Source: Amoeboaphelidium protococcarum
Lineage: Eukaryota; Aphelidiomycota; Aphelidea
Direction: 5' to 3'
Length of the DNA stretch: 64,000 bases
Assembly: GCA_023515745.1 (NCBI GenBank)
Contig: JALECJ010000258.1
Coordinates: forward strand, 438,501 to 502,500
The translations under genes were made by a program, and so were the position numbers. The first letter of the stretch is position 1, and each line of letters starts with the position of its first letter. This document shows, one piece after another, positions 47,290 through 59,316 of this stretch. The notes beneath the pieces are model-generated. The model ran no database searches and had not been told where the DNA came from. It worked only from the letters and a program-made list of their open reading frames with translations.

Positions 47290-49596
47290 ATGTCAAGTTA
47301 AAAGATTGTCGATAATATGGACCGAAGAGGATCTTTAGATTTGAAAGATAAATCGCTTCCACCGTTACCGGTAACATCATCTCAAAAGTCGAATAGTCAA
47401 CGTGAAGGTTAAAATCATATCAAGCCTCGCTTAACTCAGGATAACAATAGTATCATTAATGCACTCAAGTATGAATCCGCTGCAACTAGTAATTTGATCA
47501 ATTCGAGTAGTCAATACTCTATTGAAGAACCCAAGTAGTAGCAAGAAGGAGATGCTCACTAGTCGCAAAGAACTCTATCAGACAGGATTAGGAAAACGCT
47601 GAATAGAACTGTTGGATCCGGTGCAGGGAGAGATAGAACTAAAGCTAATTCCTTATCTCGATCTAAAGATGTTTCGCTGGATCAGAGGCAGATAACAGAT
47701 ATTTAGTCGTCCAACTCTACGCAATCTTAACCTTTGTTGACGAGTTGCGCTGGTAGAAAGCTGACTGCGCGATTATAATACCCGTCACCACCAGTCCCAT
47801 CTATTCTCACGTTATTACCTGTTGGTTTGACGCGATTGATACTCAACCATTTGGATGACAAATCTCTTTGCGCTTTATCACAAGTATCTTTGAATTATCA
47901 TCAGCTGGCAAATGATAATGCTTTATGGTTTGATCGCTGCGTCAGTTAAGGCTGGCACTCGATAGCTTATCTACCTAAACATGTTACTAATGATTTTCAA
48001 AGTTCAGATATTGATGCCAGCGCATTAGGTAGCGAGAGTAGCGGAAGATTACTGTGGAAGAATATCTACGCAGCGCATTATAAAGCAAACAAGTTGTGGA
48101 TGATAGGCCAGTTCCGAATGACTTAAATTGGACATGAGACTCTGGTTAGAGCACCTCAGCCGGGTCATGAATAGTCCAAGTCTGCACATATGCCTCTCTA
48201 ATAATAGTAATCGCTTTAGTAACAGTCTTCTTAGCAGTCATCTCATGAAAGATAATCATCCCAACATCGGCGAGAAGGCAGTCTGGGTCTTGGTGGCCGT
48301 GCTGGTCTACCTCGTCCGCGTCATCGAAGTTCCTCAGTCGTTAAATTATCTTCCGGTGCACAGGCTTTTCTATAATCGCAGACTCAAGAGACACATAAAA
48401 TGGTGGAACTGGTCAAGACTGATCCCGCTCATAGATATGTAATCCATCACCTGAAATTGGATGGAGAATATTGTTACACCTCTTGTCGCGGCGGTAAGTT
48501 ACGTCTTTGGCAGTTGGATGATAAAACCGCACAATTCGAAATTAGTGCACCCTTTGAACGAGCATGGAATGTTGATCAAGAGAATCAATTTTCTGATTAA
48601 GAGATTCTTAGTGCTGTGTATGTTTTCGATGTGATGGATAATCTAATAGTTGCCGGCTTTCGTAATGGCGATGTAGGTATTTACTCTTGTCTGCACGGTA
48701 AGTAGCTGGCATACAAGGAAAGGGTTCATATAGATGGTGTGAGCTGTTTGTAATTTATTCGATGTCATTCAGAATCCAATGAAACTTTGGATGGGAATGG
48801 AGATATTATGGCGAGATGTCCGCGATTTATTACTTGTGGATTCGATGGACGTGTTGTGAAATGGTCCATAATGAGGAGTGGGAAAGCGACAGAATTTTAA
48901 TAGAATCCTTAATTGATGTAGATTGTTAAGTAGTTTGATATCCTTGCGTAGAAGTAAGGAGTATTCAGTCTCGAATGCTGCGATAAGTTTGCATTTGTCG
49001 GTGGATCTTAGAATGTAATTTAGATGTATGATTTGAACACTATGAAGTGCTTGCGGACGTTCTCTGGACACTGCGATACTATCGTCTCCCTTAGTGTGTC
49101 AAATGATTAACTCTTGGTTAGCACATCCATGGATAAAACTTTGAAAGGTAAAATATTTTATAAATGTCGGTACTGTATATTACATGCCATGAATGGGTAT
49201 TGTAGTTTGGAGTATTTAGGATGGAACGTGCGTTTACACTGTATCAGATGGACATGTAATTAAATGTGCTCAAATGCAATGGATCAAGGCTTTGAGTTCG
49301 CATCGTTTGGTCTACACAACTTTCTCTGGCAAAATTATTGGTAATCTATATACTGTCTTTGTAAAACATTTGTTCTGATTTTTTATGTAAATTAACGTGT
49401 AGTCAAACATGTATCAAAAGATGGTCGATCAGTCAAGGATTTGTGGTAGACGATGATGCCGTAAGAGTACCGAGCGTTTGACAAACGAAATCTTCCTGTA
49501 ATGGCCACCAGCATGGAGTTTGATGATTTTCAACTTGTGATGGGGGATTAAACTGGCAGACTATGGAGAATGATGTTTTATGAACAGCTATAATGA
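47290..49596 (+). CDS. F-box and WD40-repeat protein
   Basis: Three exons, 47290-49147, 49206-49340 and 49403-49596, joined across two GT-AG introns of 58 and 62 nt; total 728 codons. The first 220 residues are low-complexity, rich in Ser, Asn and Gln. An F-box follows (LPVGLTRLILNHLDDKSL, CALSQVSLNYHQLAND, LWFDRCVSQGW), then a Gln/Ser linker. A WD40 propeller occupies the rest: GGKLRLWQL, ITCGFDGRVVKW, SLECCDKFAFVGGSQNVIQM, LRTFSGHCDTIVSLSVS and LVSTSMDKTLKVWSIQDG. The pattern is of a substrate receptor of an SCF ubiquitin ligase; the target is unknown. The first Met (47290) and one 27 nt downstream are both possible starts. Confidence 0.88.
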
Positions 49597-49806
49597 GTCC
49601 TTTATATTAACTCGGGGTATCATTTTACTCAACTTGGTCGCTAATGCCAACTAATTGCAGATATTACGGCGGGATTGTCAACCAATCACAGTAGAGCATT
49701 GCAAAGTTTAATGCCTCTAGTTGCCGGATTGAACAACTTCTTTTCATCTTAACGATAACGAATTTCAAGTTAGTAGTCGTATTAGTAGTAGTGAAGTAAA
49801 ATACAA

Positions 49807-50703
49807 ATGTTCAACTACTTTCGTGCAACTGTCGCGTTTACATTGATAGCGTTTGGCTACTTCCTGATCAATGATCCTGAAGTTGTCAATCGCATGAGAC
49901 GTCAAGCTCTGGCACCCAACTATTGCACCAAGGCTGGTCTGGTGTCATTGACTTTTGATGAAGGCCCCTCTCCTCTCACTCCATCTGTCTTGCAAGCTCT
50001 GGCTCAAGTCAACATTTCTGTTACTTTCCACGTTGTGACAAAGTACTTGGACAATGTTGCTTCTGTAACTAACATCCAAACTGCTTACAGAAATGGTCAC
50101 TTGATTGGTTTGCGCTTCCCAACCACGATGGATCCGTCAGCAATGTCTGAGAGTGCATTCTAGGCAACGCTGTTGACTGAATCTAACAAGTTGTTTACTG
50201 TTATTCAGGCTTATCCAAAGTATTTGCGTCTGCCTGCTGGTCAGTATAATGCTAATCACGTCAAGATTGCCAACACTCTGGGTATGATTGTTACCGAGTG
50301 GAACGTGGATACTAACGATTATAATTTGGACCCAGCTACTGGCCTGTCGCAGATGATCGGTGCATACAGCGAGCAGTTTAGTCAGGTTGGTCCGGGTCTT
50401 GGTCGTTATGTCTCTTTGCATCACGACTTGTCATAATTCTACTCCAACGCTACCAACGTGGTCGAGACTGTCAAGTACATCAAGAACTATTAGTACAATA
50501 TTGTTCGCTTGGACACATGTCTGTCAGCAGATGCTTATCGCAAGAGCAATGGTGTTAACGGAGGTGGCTCTGGATCTCCACCACCAACATCCGGTGGAAA
50601 TGGCGTGTAAGGACCAAACAGTGTGACGAGCAGTGCTTAACGTCACCTGCTAGCTGCATGGGCCTCAATGTCTCTAGTTGCTCTCCTGGCTTTGATGTTT
50701 TGA
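49807..50703 (+). CDS. NodB/chitin-deacetylase-like secreted protein 1
   Basis: Single exon, 298 codons: N-terminal signal/anchor (FRATVAFTLIAFGYFLIN), a polysaccharide deacetylase-like domain and a C-terminal hydrophobic tail (LLAAWASMSLVALLALMF) preceded by a Gly/Ser/Pro linker, typical of a GPI-anchored protein. The domain reads VSLTFDEGPSPLTPSVLQAL where active NodB enzymes have T-F-D-D-G-P, and GHLIGLRFP where they have H-S/T-x-x-H, so both zinc histidines and one metal Asp are lost or changed. LRLPAGQYNAN and HHDLSQFYS match the later family blocks. It may bind chitin-like polymers rather than deacetylate them. It opens the cluster that continues at 57937-62270. Confidence 0.88.
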
Positions 50704-50847
50704 ATTTGAATGAATAGATTTACAGTGAATTTAAAGCATACATCTTAGCGATGCTCACTTGCAATTGTAAATGTCATACTGTACAACTTATTCTAATCGT
50801 AACAAGTTTAATTAGCTTATTGATTATCTTTAATGGTTAGGGAGGTT

Positions 50848-52832
50848 GTCTTATTTATGTTTGATGGCCTGCCGGGTTCGCGTGTTCCGGAGATTGAGGC
50901 GTCACGTTGGCGAACGAGTCCGCGTTGCAGCCGCCACTGTCTTCTGATGGAGTAAGTAAATTTAAGCATTTGAATAAAGTATCTCTGGAAAAAGAGTTCC
51001 CGTGTCTCTGCACGTACTGTTTGTACGAGCCGCTCACGTAAACAAACGTCGTCCAATGGTGTTGTCTAGAAACTTGTTGTTTTCGACTGTAAAAACGCTG
51101 TGGTAATCCAGACTAATAATGAAGCAGCACGGAGACAGCTGAAAAGTACGGTGGAAGGAAAGTGAGCAGTACTAAGCAGCACTGAAGTTGCAAAAGGTGG
51201 TAATGCCCTCAAACATTGGGATAGAGTTTGTTTACCCACCATTTGTGCGCAGGTTGAAGCTGGACAAGCCAATTAAGAACTTTGCTATGGACGCATTCTA
51301 GCTGCTGGAGTGGCAAGTCTAAGCCTCCCGAAATCCTTTATAGTAAGATGTTAGGCCTGAATATATTTGTTTTAGGCAGCGATTACTAGCAATGCTAATA
51401 TTGATGTATACTTGCCGGACGCCTCCAGTATGCCAGACGCCATATGGGAGATGGAAATGGTGCTGAGCCAGCTACCTCCGGTGCTTACAAGAGGTGAGCT
51501 CAAGCAAGCAATTGCAGCACCTTAATCCATCGGTTCGTGGGATGAATTTTTGTAGAAAGACGCAAAGAGATGCTAGGAGATCTATCTTTACCTCTCTCTC
51601 TCTCTTCCCATGTCATATCTTCTGTAGTTTGTAAAAAGATGGTGCAGTTAATCCTTTTGTCCAATCTGCGGCAATTAGTTTACTAGGCTGATATAAACTA
51701 CTTGGATTTACCTTGTAACGCGTCAAGTTGTTTCAGCCTAACTGTGCAACAATGTGCGCCTAGATCATGTGGTGTGTTACTGAGTCCTCTTTAAAGAGCA
51801 CAAATGCAAATCCATCCGTCAATATCAAGAGAACTGGACCTCCGCTGAGATGCAAGTGCGGCGGCACTGATCATTAAAGGATATCAAGCAAGAAATGTCC
51901 TCTGTATAAGCCGCGTTAGAAATACATGCGGGATGGTCCTGATCCACGTCATCACCAATATACCACGACTTGCACTGTTAACATGGGGTTTGTTGCCACA
52001 TTGGTTTAGCAGAAGTTGGATCCTGTCATTATGGATTCTGTGGCCAGATGTACAGACATTCATTGCGAGGTTAGTAGATTCCTCACAATTGCTATGTCAT
52101 CTGGGTGTTAGAGTAAGGCCGTGAAATCCCTGATTTGCGCTTTGGTAAAGGCCTCATGCGCCAGTTCTTTCAAGCTGTATCGGCTATCAATTCCAACCGC
52201 CTTCATACTCGAAAGCCTGTCAGAGACGCGACAATCAATGAATACTCAGGTAAATTTGTTGGCGGCTGACGTGTTGATTGTTGTAAACTTTGAGGATAGT
52301 GTCATGAATTATCCTGAAATTCCCAAGGGCTGGATTACCATTGCTCCAGAGTCTGGCTCATTTAGTTTGCCACTAAAAATTGCAGGAATACCGACATCAA
52401 TCGAATCTGCTATCTATTCAGCCTGCCGTCCTCCTGAGTTGCGATGGAATGATGGTACAGGCTTGGGAAAACTAATATCTAATATGGCGAGGTAGCATAG
52501 CGTGAAATGTCAAAATCATATCACTATCAACATGGAGAAAATGGTTTGACATGTTGCTGAAGTACAAAGCATGCCAAACACCTCGGTTTCTGTTGTGAGT
52601 CTGAGCAGATTAAAAAGTCAATATTTACGCATTAGATGTGCATGGAAGCATAGTTAGAGCGCGTCTCGTATGCTATCAACGTTTGCATGGTGTAAGGCAA
52701 AATGCAAGAATAACGTATTTCGATGTTCTAAGTAACTTTAGATAAGGCGTAAGATATCTAGCAAGGAGCTTCTGTGGTGGAGTCTCAGAAATTTGTAGAC
52801 AAGTGCCTAATTTGATGTGAAAGTTACTAACA
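50848..52832 (+). CDS. Mobile-element-like gene with zinc knuckle (fragmented)
   Basis: Coding-like plus-strand segments lie in changing frames. About 50848-50990 opens with MVREVVLFMFDGLPGSRV. Segments at 51060-51320 read VVFDCKNAVVIQTNNEAARR and KHWDRVCLPTICAQVEAGQA; at 51370-51790 they include SMPDAIWEMEMVLSQLPP and SQSFCPICGNQF. At 51810-52510 a zinc knuckle GPPLRCKCGGTDHQRISSKK-CPL is followed by VNMGFVATLVQQKLDPVIMD, then CRPPELRWNDGTGLGK. A knuckle of the form CxCGxxxHxRxxxxxCP is common in transposon-encoded proteins of protists and basal fungi. A further frame at 52610-52816 reads VNIYALDVHGSIVRARLVCY. Exon limits were not resolved and the copy may be decayed. Confidence 0.4.
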
Positions 52833-53167
52833 CCGTTTAATTACTACTGAAGAGATTAAGTCATGATAATTTGTTTTGTATCTCGGTTTGGCATTTATAC
52901 GATACATCGGACAACTGCCTCACTTTCAGCATAAGAACAGAAGAGAGAGCATTTAACGATCAATATAGTAAAATGCAAAATATTTATTCATACAATAATC
53001 AATCATTAAGTCTTAGAAGCAATGAGACAATACCAGCAATGATACAGCGGTCCTTATCACACCATCTGGGCCATTTAAACAACAACGGCGTGATGGCGAT
53101 TACTTTCATCTGCCAGATTTCCCTCACGACACAGTTCAGACACATCATGCGGCAGGCGTAACTTCAT

Positions 53168-53920
53168 TTAATCATGCTTATTAGACACGTCCCAGGACCA
53201 CTCATGAAATACGGCAGACATTGCAAAGTTACAAGAGTAGACGCGTCCCAGAGCAGACATTTCCATGACATGCTTGGTGAATGGGTCCATGTAGAGGTCA
53301 CTCTCCCGGATTTGACATTTGTCGTTCTTTGAGCGGTAAGGCAGGACGTCGCTGTACTTCAAACAGAGCCTATTATTTTCGAAAGTTAAACCATGAAGGT
53401 GTGAACGGCCAAGTTCAATCTTTTTCTGAGGTTCTTGTCGATATCTGGTGCATTTGACCAACTGACGTCTTTGATCACCCTTGCCGCGCTGTAACACACC
53501 TTCTTCCAGGACGAACACATCCTTCTCGTGTCCAATGACCACCATAGGAGCAATTCTCAGATGGCGACGGCCTTGCGCAATGAAATCAGAGTCTGGAATA
53601 TCCTCCAGATCACTCAGTGGATACAAATCCATCTTGAAACGATTACCATTTTTCACTTTGCTGAACCCCATTCTGGATAAAGTCTCCACCTGGATGTCAT
53701 CTTCAACTGCAGCAGAGAATTCACGCTATTCATCTTCATATTCCTCAAAAGACAGAGAATCACGTTGACGCTCTCTGTGCCAAAAGTTCACTTCAAGGAC
53801 ACCAGAGGAGCAGAATCTTGAAAAGTCGACTTCATCGCGCTCCTTCCCAAACACATCAAAGCCATCCTTGAAGAATGAAGCTGCGCACCCACCAATTAGG
53901 AAATTCAACAATACCTTCAT
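53168..53920 (-). CDS. Unrecognised secreted protein
   Basis: Single exon, 250 codons. It begins MKVLLNFLIGGCAASFF, a short hydrophobic N-terminus consistent with a signal peptide or anchor. Next comes an acidic region (SFEEYEDE), then a domain of about 150 residues with strand-like stretches HLRIAPMVVIGHEKDVFVLE and a basic turn RGKGDQRRQLVKCTRYRQEP, ending WSWDVSNKHD. TAG codons at 53723 and others read as Gln. I do not recognise the family. The setting between two secreted-protein gene groups suggests an extracellular or cell-surface role, which is inference. Confidence 0.6.
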
Positions 53921-54281
53921 GTTTAATAATTACGATTGATTTCAGTATTCAGAATGTTGAGAATTAAGAATGTAAAGCAAGACTTTGAGCTTTTTAAGCA
54001 GAATGATGTATCGCTTCAGACTCATCACTGACATCAACACGCGCTGATGTGTCAATCAATCTTAGTCAGTTTGTCGTGACTGGACATGAGTTGTCTGCCA
54101 GTTATGTACACCATCTAGAACAGTAAGCAATGAAAAACATTAGTACATAGTGAATATTTAGATCTTTCAAAAACACGCGTAAAAATTGTGAAACAACCAG
54201 CAAATGTCTTCGTCTTTCTTTTAATTCATTCAGCGGAACTCTCTTGTTCTTCCACTATAATTCTCAAAGACATCATTTGAA
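53921..54281. other. Divergent spacer upstream of RPA3
   Basis: 361 bp between the secreted-protein gene (-) and RPA3 (+). AT-rich, no identifiable element. Confidence 0.4.
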
Positions 54282-54665
54282 ATGGAGAAAACACCACGAG
54301 TAACTACCGCTAACGTGCGCAACTATGTCAACTAGCGTGTAAGAGTAGTTGGCAGAGTGGTAAGTAATTAGAATTCCCAACTAAGTTTGTAATTGGAAGA
54401 CTCAAACAATGGCCAGATGAAGATAAATTTGCAGAATCCATACAACTGCTCTGATAATGCAATTATTGAAGTACTGGGGCAGGTGAAGCCAGATTTCTCT
54501 GTCCAGGAAATGGTCATTACTCCATTTTCTGACAACTTTGGTATTTACATAAATCTCAAATTACAACGTTGAACTTATGCAACCGTTTTATAATGTGTAG
54601 ATCTGAAGCTGTACAATCAAGACTTGGTGACAGCAATTGAAAAGTATCCCAAATTGTTTATGTGA
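54282..54665 (+). CDS. RPA3: Replication protein A small subunit (RPA14/RFA3-like)
   Basis: Two exons, 54282-54540 and 54601-54665, with a 60-nt GT-AG intron; 107 codons. MEKTPRVTTANVRNYVNQRV leads into VRVVGRVVSN, an OB-fold with later blocks DNAIIEVLGQVKPDFSVQEM and the C-terminal FDLKLYNQDLVTAIEKYPKL. This matches the RPA14 family (VRLVGKV..., IEVIGQV..D, DLELYN..V.L...YP.LF). The protein is the smallest subunit of the single-stranded DNA-binding RPA heterotrimer. The GTAAGT at about 54360 looks like a donor but the frame reads through without needing an intron there. Confidence 0.85.
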
Positions 54666-55050
54666 AGTCCCTATCGTAATAACAGTTGTATATATAATTC
54701 TTCAGTTACAGTACTTCTTTCTACAGTATGCAGAACTCGTTTCTAAGGCGATAACGCGCGTGTTTCCGTTTCACCTTATCTCAGCATAAACTTTCACTCT
54801 GTTGTCTTGTATTGAATGAATGACTGGAGAGCCATCCCTTGAAGATTCACACGCAGATATCCGAAACTGACGGACGATTTGCAGTTCATCATCAACATTA
54901 CACATCTGATTTGTCAGGGGCTAATTGTGACTCCCACCTAGATCAGATTTTGTTTATTATCGATTTTTGATAACGTCTGATTTTATATTGAATATATTGA
55001 ATCTCGAATTTATAAGTGTATTCGTTACATCATTTTAATAGAGTAGAGCA
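54666..55050. other. Spacer between RPA3 and the membrane-protein gene
   Basis: 385 bp of AT-rich sequence between tandem plus-strand genes. Nothing identifiable. Confidence 0.4.
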
Positions 55051-55180
55051 ATGGGCAACGATAGCGATAATGCAGAGCATGAACCTGGCTTGAATGCAAG
55101 AAGCTCTAGTTTTCATCAGCTGTCTCGCAATTAAGCTGCTGATGCTGATGCTGTTGGTGATATGAATGATTTAAAGATAC

Positions 55181-55221
<41 letters not shown>

Positions 55222-56229
55222 CAGTATCCGAAAGTTAACAGTGAAGAATCGCCTAAATCTGATGATAGTAATTCGATGGATATGTATCACGTAAAGACAA
55301 TGTAAAACTAGTACGATAATAGATCTCTGAAGGTTTACAAATCCACGTGCTCATTGCCAACTATATTTTGCTGCATTCCACCTGGTATTCATCATTCTGC
55401 TCCTAGGGAGCGCCATTTCACTTGGGACAGATTCTTCAATTGGTTAGTGGGAGTAGATTACATTCATCGCGAACGTATTGCCACGTCTTACTTTTTGAAG
55501 GATTACAAGTAGATAATTGTACGCAGTATACTGGCTATATATTCCACTATTATTATTATTAATAGTCTGATTTCTGAATGGAACTAATCGTACTGGTTTG
55601 CGTATTTTACTCATCTCAGTTATCTTGGGCTTTTCATATACTTGTGGCTGGCCAACGTGTTGTCTATCAGATACCACCTCAATCCTGATAAGTATCGAAA
55701 TCAGAAAACAAAATGGATAGACGTGGTGTGTACCATTGCCTACTCTATAACCTTCACTTATCATCTAGTCGTGCCTATCGTGTATTGGGCCTTGTTGAGT
55801 AAGGCGTTTAATTGGTCAACGTCCACTGATGAGGAACGATGGCTGTCTGTTAGCGTACATGGATTTGATTTCTTGCTTGTATTTTTGGATTTCATGCTCT
55901 GCAACAGTATTGTGTACTATTGGGGATAGGTTGTGTTCATGGTGTTTTTTCTGATTCTGTATCTGATATACTCGTTCCTCTCTCCGTACTTTTGGGCGTA
56001 TACTAGCTATGGCTATCCATACTTCTTCGTAGATCCCACTCGGGGACTGAATTGGGTCATAATAGTGGGAGTTACTGCGTTTGTCATTCTAATGTGGAGC
56101 TTGTCATTCTTTTTACATTATGGCCGATCTAAGCTTGCTCACTTGCTTGGATTTAGTACAAAGATGAGGGGATCCATTGATGGCACTGATGGTGAGCATC
56201 ACCACTATGAACTGAATGAAATGGTTTGA
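55051..56229 (+). CDS. Rolling-stone-like multi-span membrane protein with (TAG)n polyGln
   Basis: Single exon, 392 codons. The first 100 residues are hydrophilic and contain a polyGln run of 15 residues encoded by CAG, thirteen consecutive TAG (55183-55221) and CAG. The rest has seven hydrophobic spans: IIVRSILAIYSTIIIINSLI, FAYFTHLSYLGLFIYLWLAN, IDVVCTIAYSITFTYHLVVP, VHGFDFLLVFLDFMLCNSIV, VVFMVFFLILYLIYSFLSPY and WVIIVGVTAFVILMWSLSFF among them. The W..YFTHLS and HGFDF....D.ML blocks resemble the Rolling stone (Rost)/FAR-17a-AIG1 superfamily, whose members include membrane proteins of lipid hydrolysis and cell fusion. Function is not known. Family call is by layout only. Confidence 0.75.
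55183..55221 (+). repeat. (TAG)13 microsatellite encoding polyglutamine
   Basis: Thirteen TAG trinucleotides in frame inside a coding sequence, flanked by CAG on each side. In the standard code this would be thirteen stops in a row; here it encodes a Gln tract. Confidence 0.95.
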
Positions 56230-56542
56230 TTATACATTTGTTTTGATTCGTTTATGAATTCTGCCTCTGAATATTTAAGCTTATATTAAAATTTAGTTTG
56301 TATTGTGGATTAAAAAGACTTACGGTATATCAGCGTCAATTGCGATGGGATGAGTTAGACTTGGATAGCTGCGATGCAACACGTCAGTACGGAGTCGGCG
56401 TCAGATGATGGCAGAGTGTTCACAATTCAATTTTATCATCAATCTCGACGACATTTATAGTGACTATCACTTATACTTTGTCGATTTAATATTGAAGTAT
56501 ACTAGTAATAAAGTGAGGTTAATAAAGATCAATTAAAGAAGT
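56230..56542. other. Spacer upstream of the Gln-rich gene
   Basis: 313 bp, AT-rich, between tandem plus-strand genes. Nothing identifiable. Confidence 0.4.
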
Positions 56543-57685
56543 ATGGGACAACAATAGTCAAAGGCTAGAAAAGGCGGCATTTATAAGCAGTAGCCGCCGT
56601 ACATGATGGAACCAGCGTATGCCTATCAGCCATCTACCACTGGCACTTATGGAAGTCCTTATGCAACACAGCCGCTGTATCAACCGACAAGCTTTGGACA
56701 ATATGGTCAGTAGTATGGATAGTATGGATCCACACCTGGAGGGCCGTTGTACTAATCAGCAGCACTGGGCGGCGCGACTCCTTACCTGCCACAGTAACAA
56801 TAGCAACAACAGCCTTTTGCCCAACCTTAGTATGGATATCAGCAACAATAACAACAACCATTATCAGCTGGTGGCAGTTCTCAGTAGTACATTCCTACGA
56901 GTTATCCTCAACCTCAATCTAGTACCTACCAATCGGCTAAGAAGCCTTCCAAACTCCACGGCGGCTACCAAATGATGGCGGGGGCTGTTCAAGGCGGCAT
57001 GGGCAAGATGTTCAAGAAGCCTTCTATGGCTACTACTGGTCAAGCTAAAGAAGGCTATGGCGTCTCTGAATATGCTGCCACTACTCAGCCGCTTTACACA
57101 ATTCCGCAGCAATAGCTTGCTTCTCCTGTTGGTGCCGGATTTGGAGGTGTTGGTGTCGCTGGTGGAAGTCCTTAACTGCCGCAGTAATACCAACCTTGGC
57201 AGACGCCCGCCTTCACTCCTCAGCAGGTACCAACTTCTGCAACCTGGTCGCGCCCTCAATATCAGTCACCATATTATTCATAGCAGTAGCAATAGTACTA
57301 GCCGGCATCTTTTGCAGCAAGTAGCGCTGTGAAGTAGGAGGAACTGTAGCCACAGAGTTATCAGAGATATGAAAAGACTTCCGAGGAGTTGGGCGGCGGC
57401 GAGCCTGTGTAGTATTCAAGAACCGGATGGGAGCCTCAGAAGCAATAGCAAGGTGGCTCTAGTGCCGCGGTTGGTGAAATGTAGCAGTCCACGTCAACCC
57501 AGTTGCAGCAGCCGCAACCTCAGAGGTATGAGTTGGTGTCCCAGAGCGTAGGTGGAGGTGGTGGATTTTAGCCACTGAAGCAGACGTAACAACAGCAAGA
57601 GTCTTTGGGCGGTGGCCAGTTTGAGTAACAGGCTCAAGAGGAAGAAGTCATTATGGAGAAGATTACTGTTCACAGCATACTATGA
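56543..57685 (+). CDS. Gln/Tyr/Gly/Pro-rich prion-like protein
   Basis: Single exon, 380 codons. Almost all of the chain is low-complexity: repeats of Gln, Tyr, Gly, Ser and Pro such as QPTSFGQYGQQYGQYG and YLPQQQQQQQPFAQPQYGYQ, with over 30 TAA/TAG Gln codons. One more ordered island lies at about residues 130-175 (KLHGGYQMMAGAVQGGMGKM, FKKPSMATT). A short acidic C-terminus EEEVIMEKITVHSIL ends at TGA. The N-terminus MGQQQSKARK has a Gly2 with Ser6-type context, possibly for N-myristoylation, but Gln-rich context makes this uncertain. Such chains are typical of condensate-forming or membrane-scaffold proteins. No family assigned. Confidence 0.75.
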
Positions 57686-57936
57686 AGTTCCATATGAAGT
57701 ATTGGCATCCATGCAATGGTTAATTAGCTATATTGAGAAAACCATGAATATAATACACATGAATATTCGCGCTTATATTCATATTGCCTTGTTTTGATTA
57801 CACAATTATCTGGCATTTTATATTATTCAATCAAGTCAGAGAAAAAAGGATAACAAGAATGGAATATCAACAATCAAAGTAAGTCTCATTAATACGTACA
57901 ATAATACATGTACTGCACAACATCACTCATTCAAAA

Positions 57937-58965
57937 TCAATTCAGTAAAAAAGCCAAAACCAAAACCCAAGCAAAAGATGCTGCGCCAGTCAAAGCCATA
58001 GGGGAGGCAGCATTGGTGGTACTTGCAGGAGTAATTGGAGTACCTGGAGCACCTGCAGTCACCTTTGCTCCACTGCCTGGTGGTGCTGCATTGCTCGTAC
58101 GGTAAGCAGAAGCGATGCCCAGACACTTGTCCATGGTGACACTGTTGTAGCCCCAGTTCTTAAGAGTGGTAGCCAGGTTAGCCAGAACAGAAGGATCTTG
58201 GTAGATGGTGTACAAATCATGGTGCAGACCAATGTATCTACCCAGACCGCGACCGACTTGAGAAAACTGTGCGATATAAGCAGAGCTAATCTACTCATTG
58301 GTCACACCACTGTCATAATCCATGACATCAATGTTGTTGGATGAGACAACAAAACCAGCACCACTGACACAAGCAACATTGGCATCATTGTACTAGTCAT
58401 AGCTGAAGCGAACAAACTTTGGATAGACATTGATGATCTGGTAAACTTGATTGCTCATAGTCAACAACTGGCTCAGAATAGCGTCACAGCTCAACTTGGT
58501 GGCATCAGGCTTGAAACTACACATTGAAATTCAGTCATTGTAAATGTTACAGTATCACAGCAAAATAAAAGCTTACCGCAAACCAATGACATGACCTTGG
58601 CTATATGCAGTCTGCATGTTGGTCACCATTGCAACATTGGAAAAGTAGTCAGTAATGATGTGGAAGGTGGCCTTCAAGTCATTGGCAGCCAAACCTTGCA
58701 ACACAGCAGGAGTGTACTGAGACGGGCCTTCATCAAAAGTCAATGCAACCTAGGATGGAGTGCTACAGAAACTAGGGACATTGCCTACACACATGAACGA
58801 AAAAAAATGAATAGGTGAACGAACATATAGCACGGTCAAATATGAAGACTTACTCAGCACCGCACGACGACCAAGCTTGAGGCCATTATCACTAAAGAAG
58901 GCAAACCAAGAGACTGCCACAGACACTGCCAGCACAGATAGACGAAACAAGTTCAAAAAAGCCAT
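57937..58965 (-). CDS. NodB/chitin-deacetylase-like secreted protein 2
   Basis: Three exons, 58854-58965, 58577-58784 and 57937-58516, with GT-AG introns of 69 and 60 nt; 299 codons. The N-terminal anchor is FRLSVLAVSVAVSWFAFF, the domain reads VALTFDEGPSQYTPAVLQ and then GHVIGLRF, so the same zinc-site changes as in the paralogues are present. Later blocks include FSQVGRGLGRYIGLHHDLYT, and the C-terminus is a Thr/Ala/Pro-rich linker with a hydrophobic tail (FAWVLVLAFLLN), as for GPI anchoring. This copy and the one at 49807 share the pattern GRGLGRY/GPGLGRY near the C-terminus. It is the only copy with introns. Confidence 0.88.
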
Positions 58966-59316
58966 ATCGAAGAGTATATAAAGTTGGATTATAAAGACTT
59001 TGTATATCCACCAATGTAATGAGTGAAAGAGAGAAAGAGAGAGTAAACTTGAAACAAAGCCAAAGACAAACAGCTCAGCGAGTAAAAATGTGAGAGAGAA
59101 ACAGAAACAAAGCGAAACAAAATTTGAAACGGCCAAGTGAAACGAAACCATGTCCGATTAGGAGAACAATCGAATGCGTAAGAAAGAGAAAGCTTATTGC
59201 CGCCACGGGGAAAAGTTTCCGAACCAGTTTCAGATCATATTTCGCATAAAAGAACTTCATACCGATAAAATCATAAGATACATTCAACAAAACTCCACTC
59301 AAAGATTGGTAGTCAA
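58966..59316. other. Spacer between two deacetylase-like genes
   Basis: 351 bp, purine-rich on the plus strand, between tandem minus-strand paralogues. Probably the promoter of the 57937-58965 gene. Confidence 0.4.

Noticed and set aside
54358-54400. GTAAGT donor in RPA3 suggesting an intron
   Set aside because: No acceptor gives a phase-compatible exon, while direct read-through yields the expected OB-fold strands.
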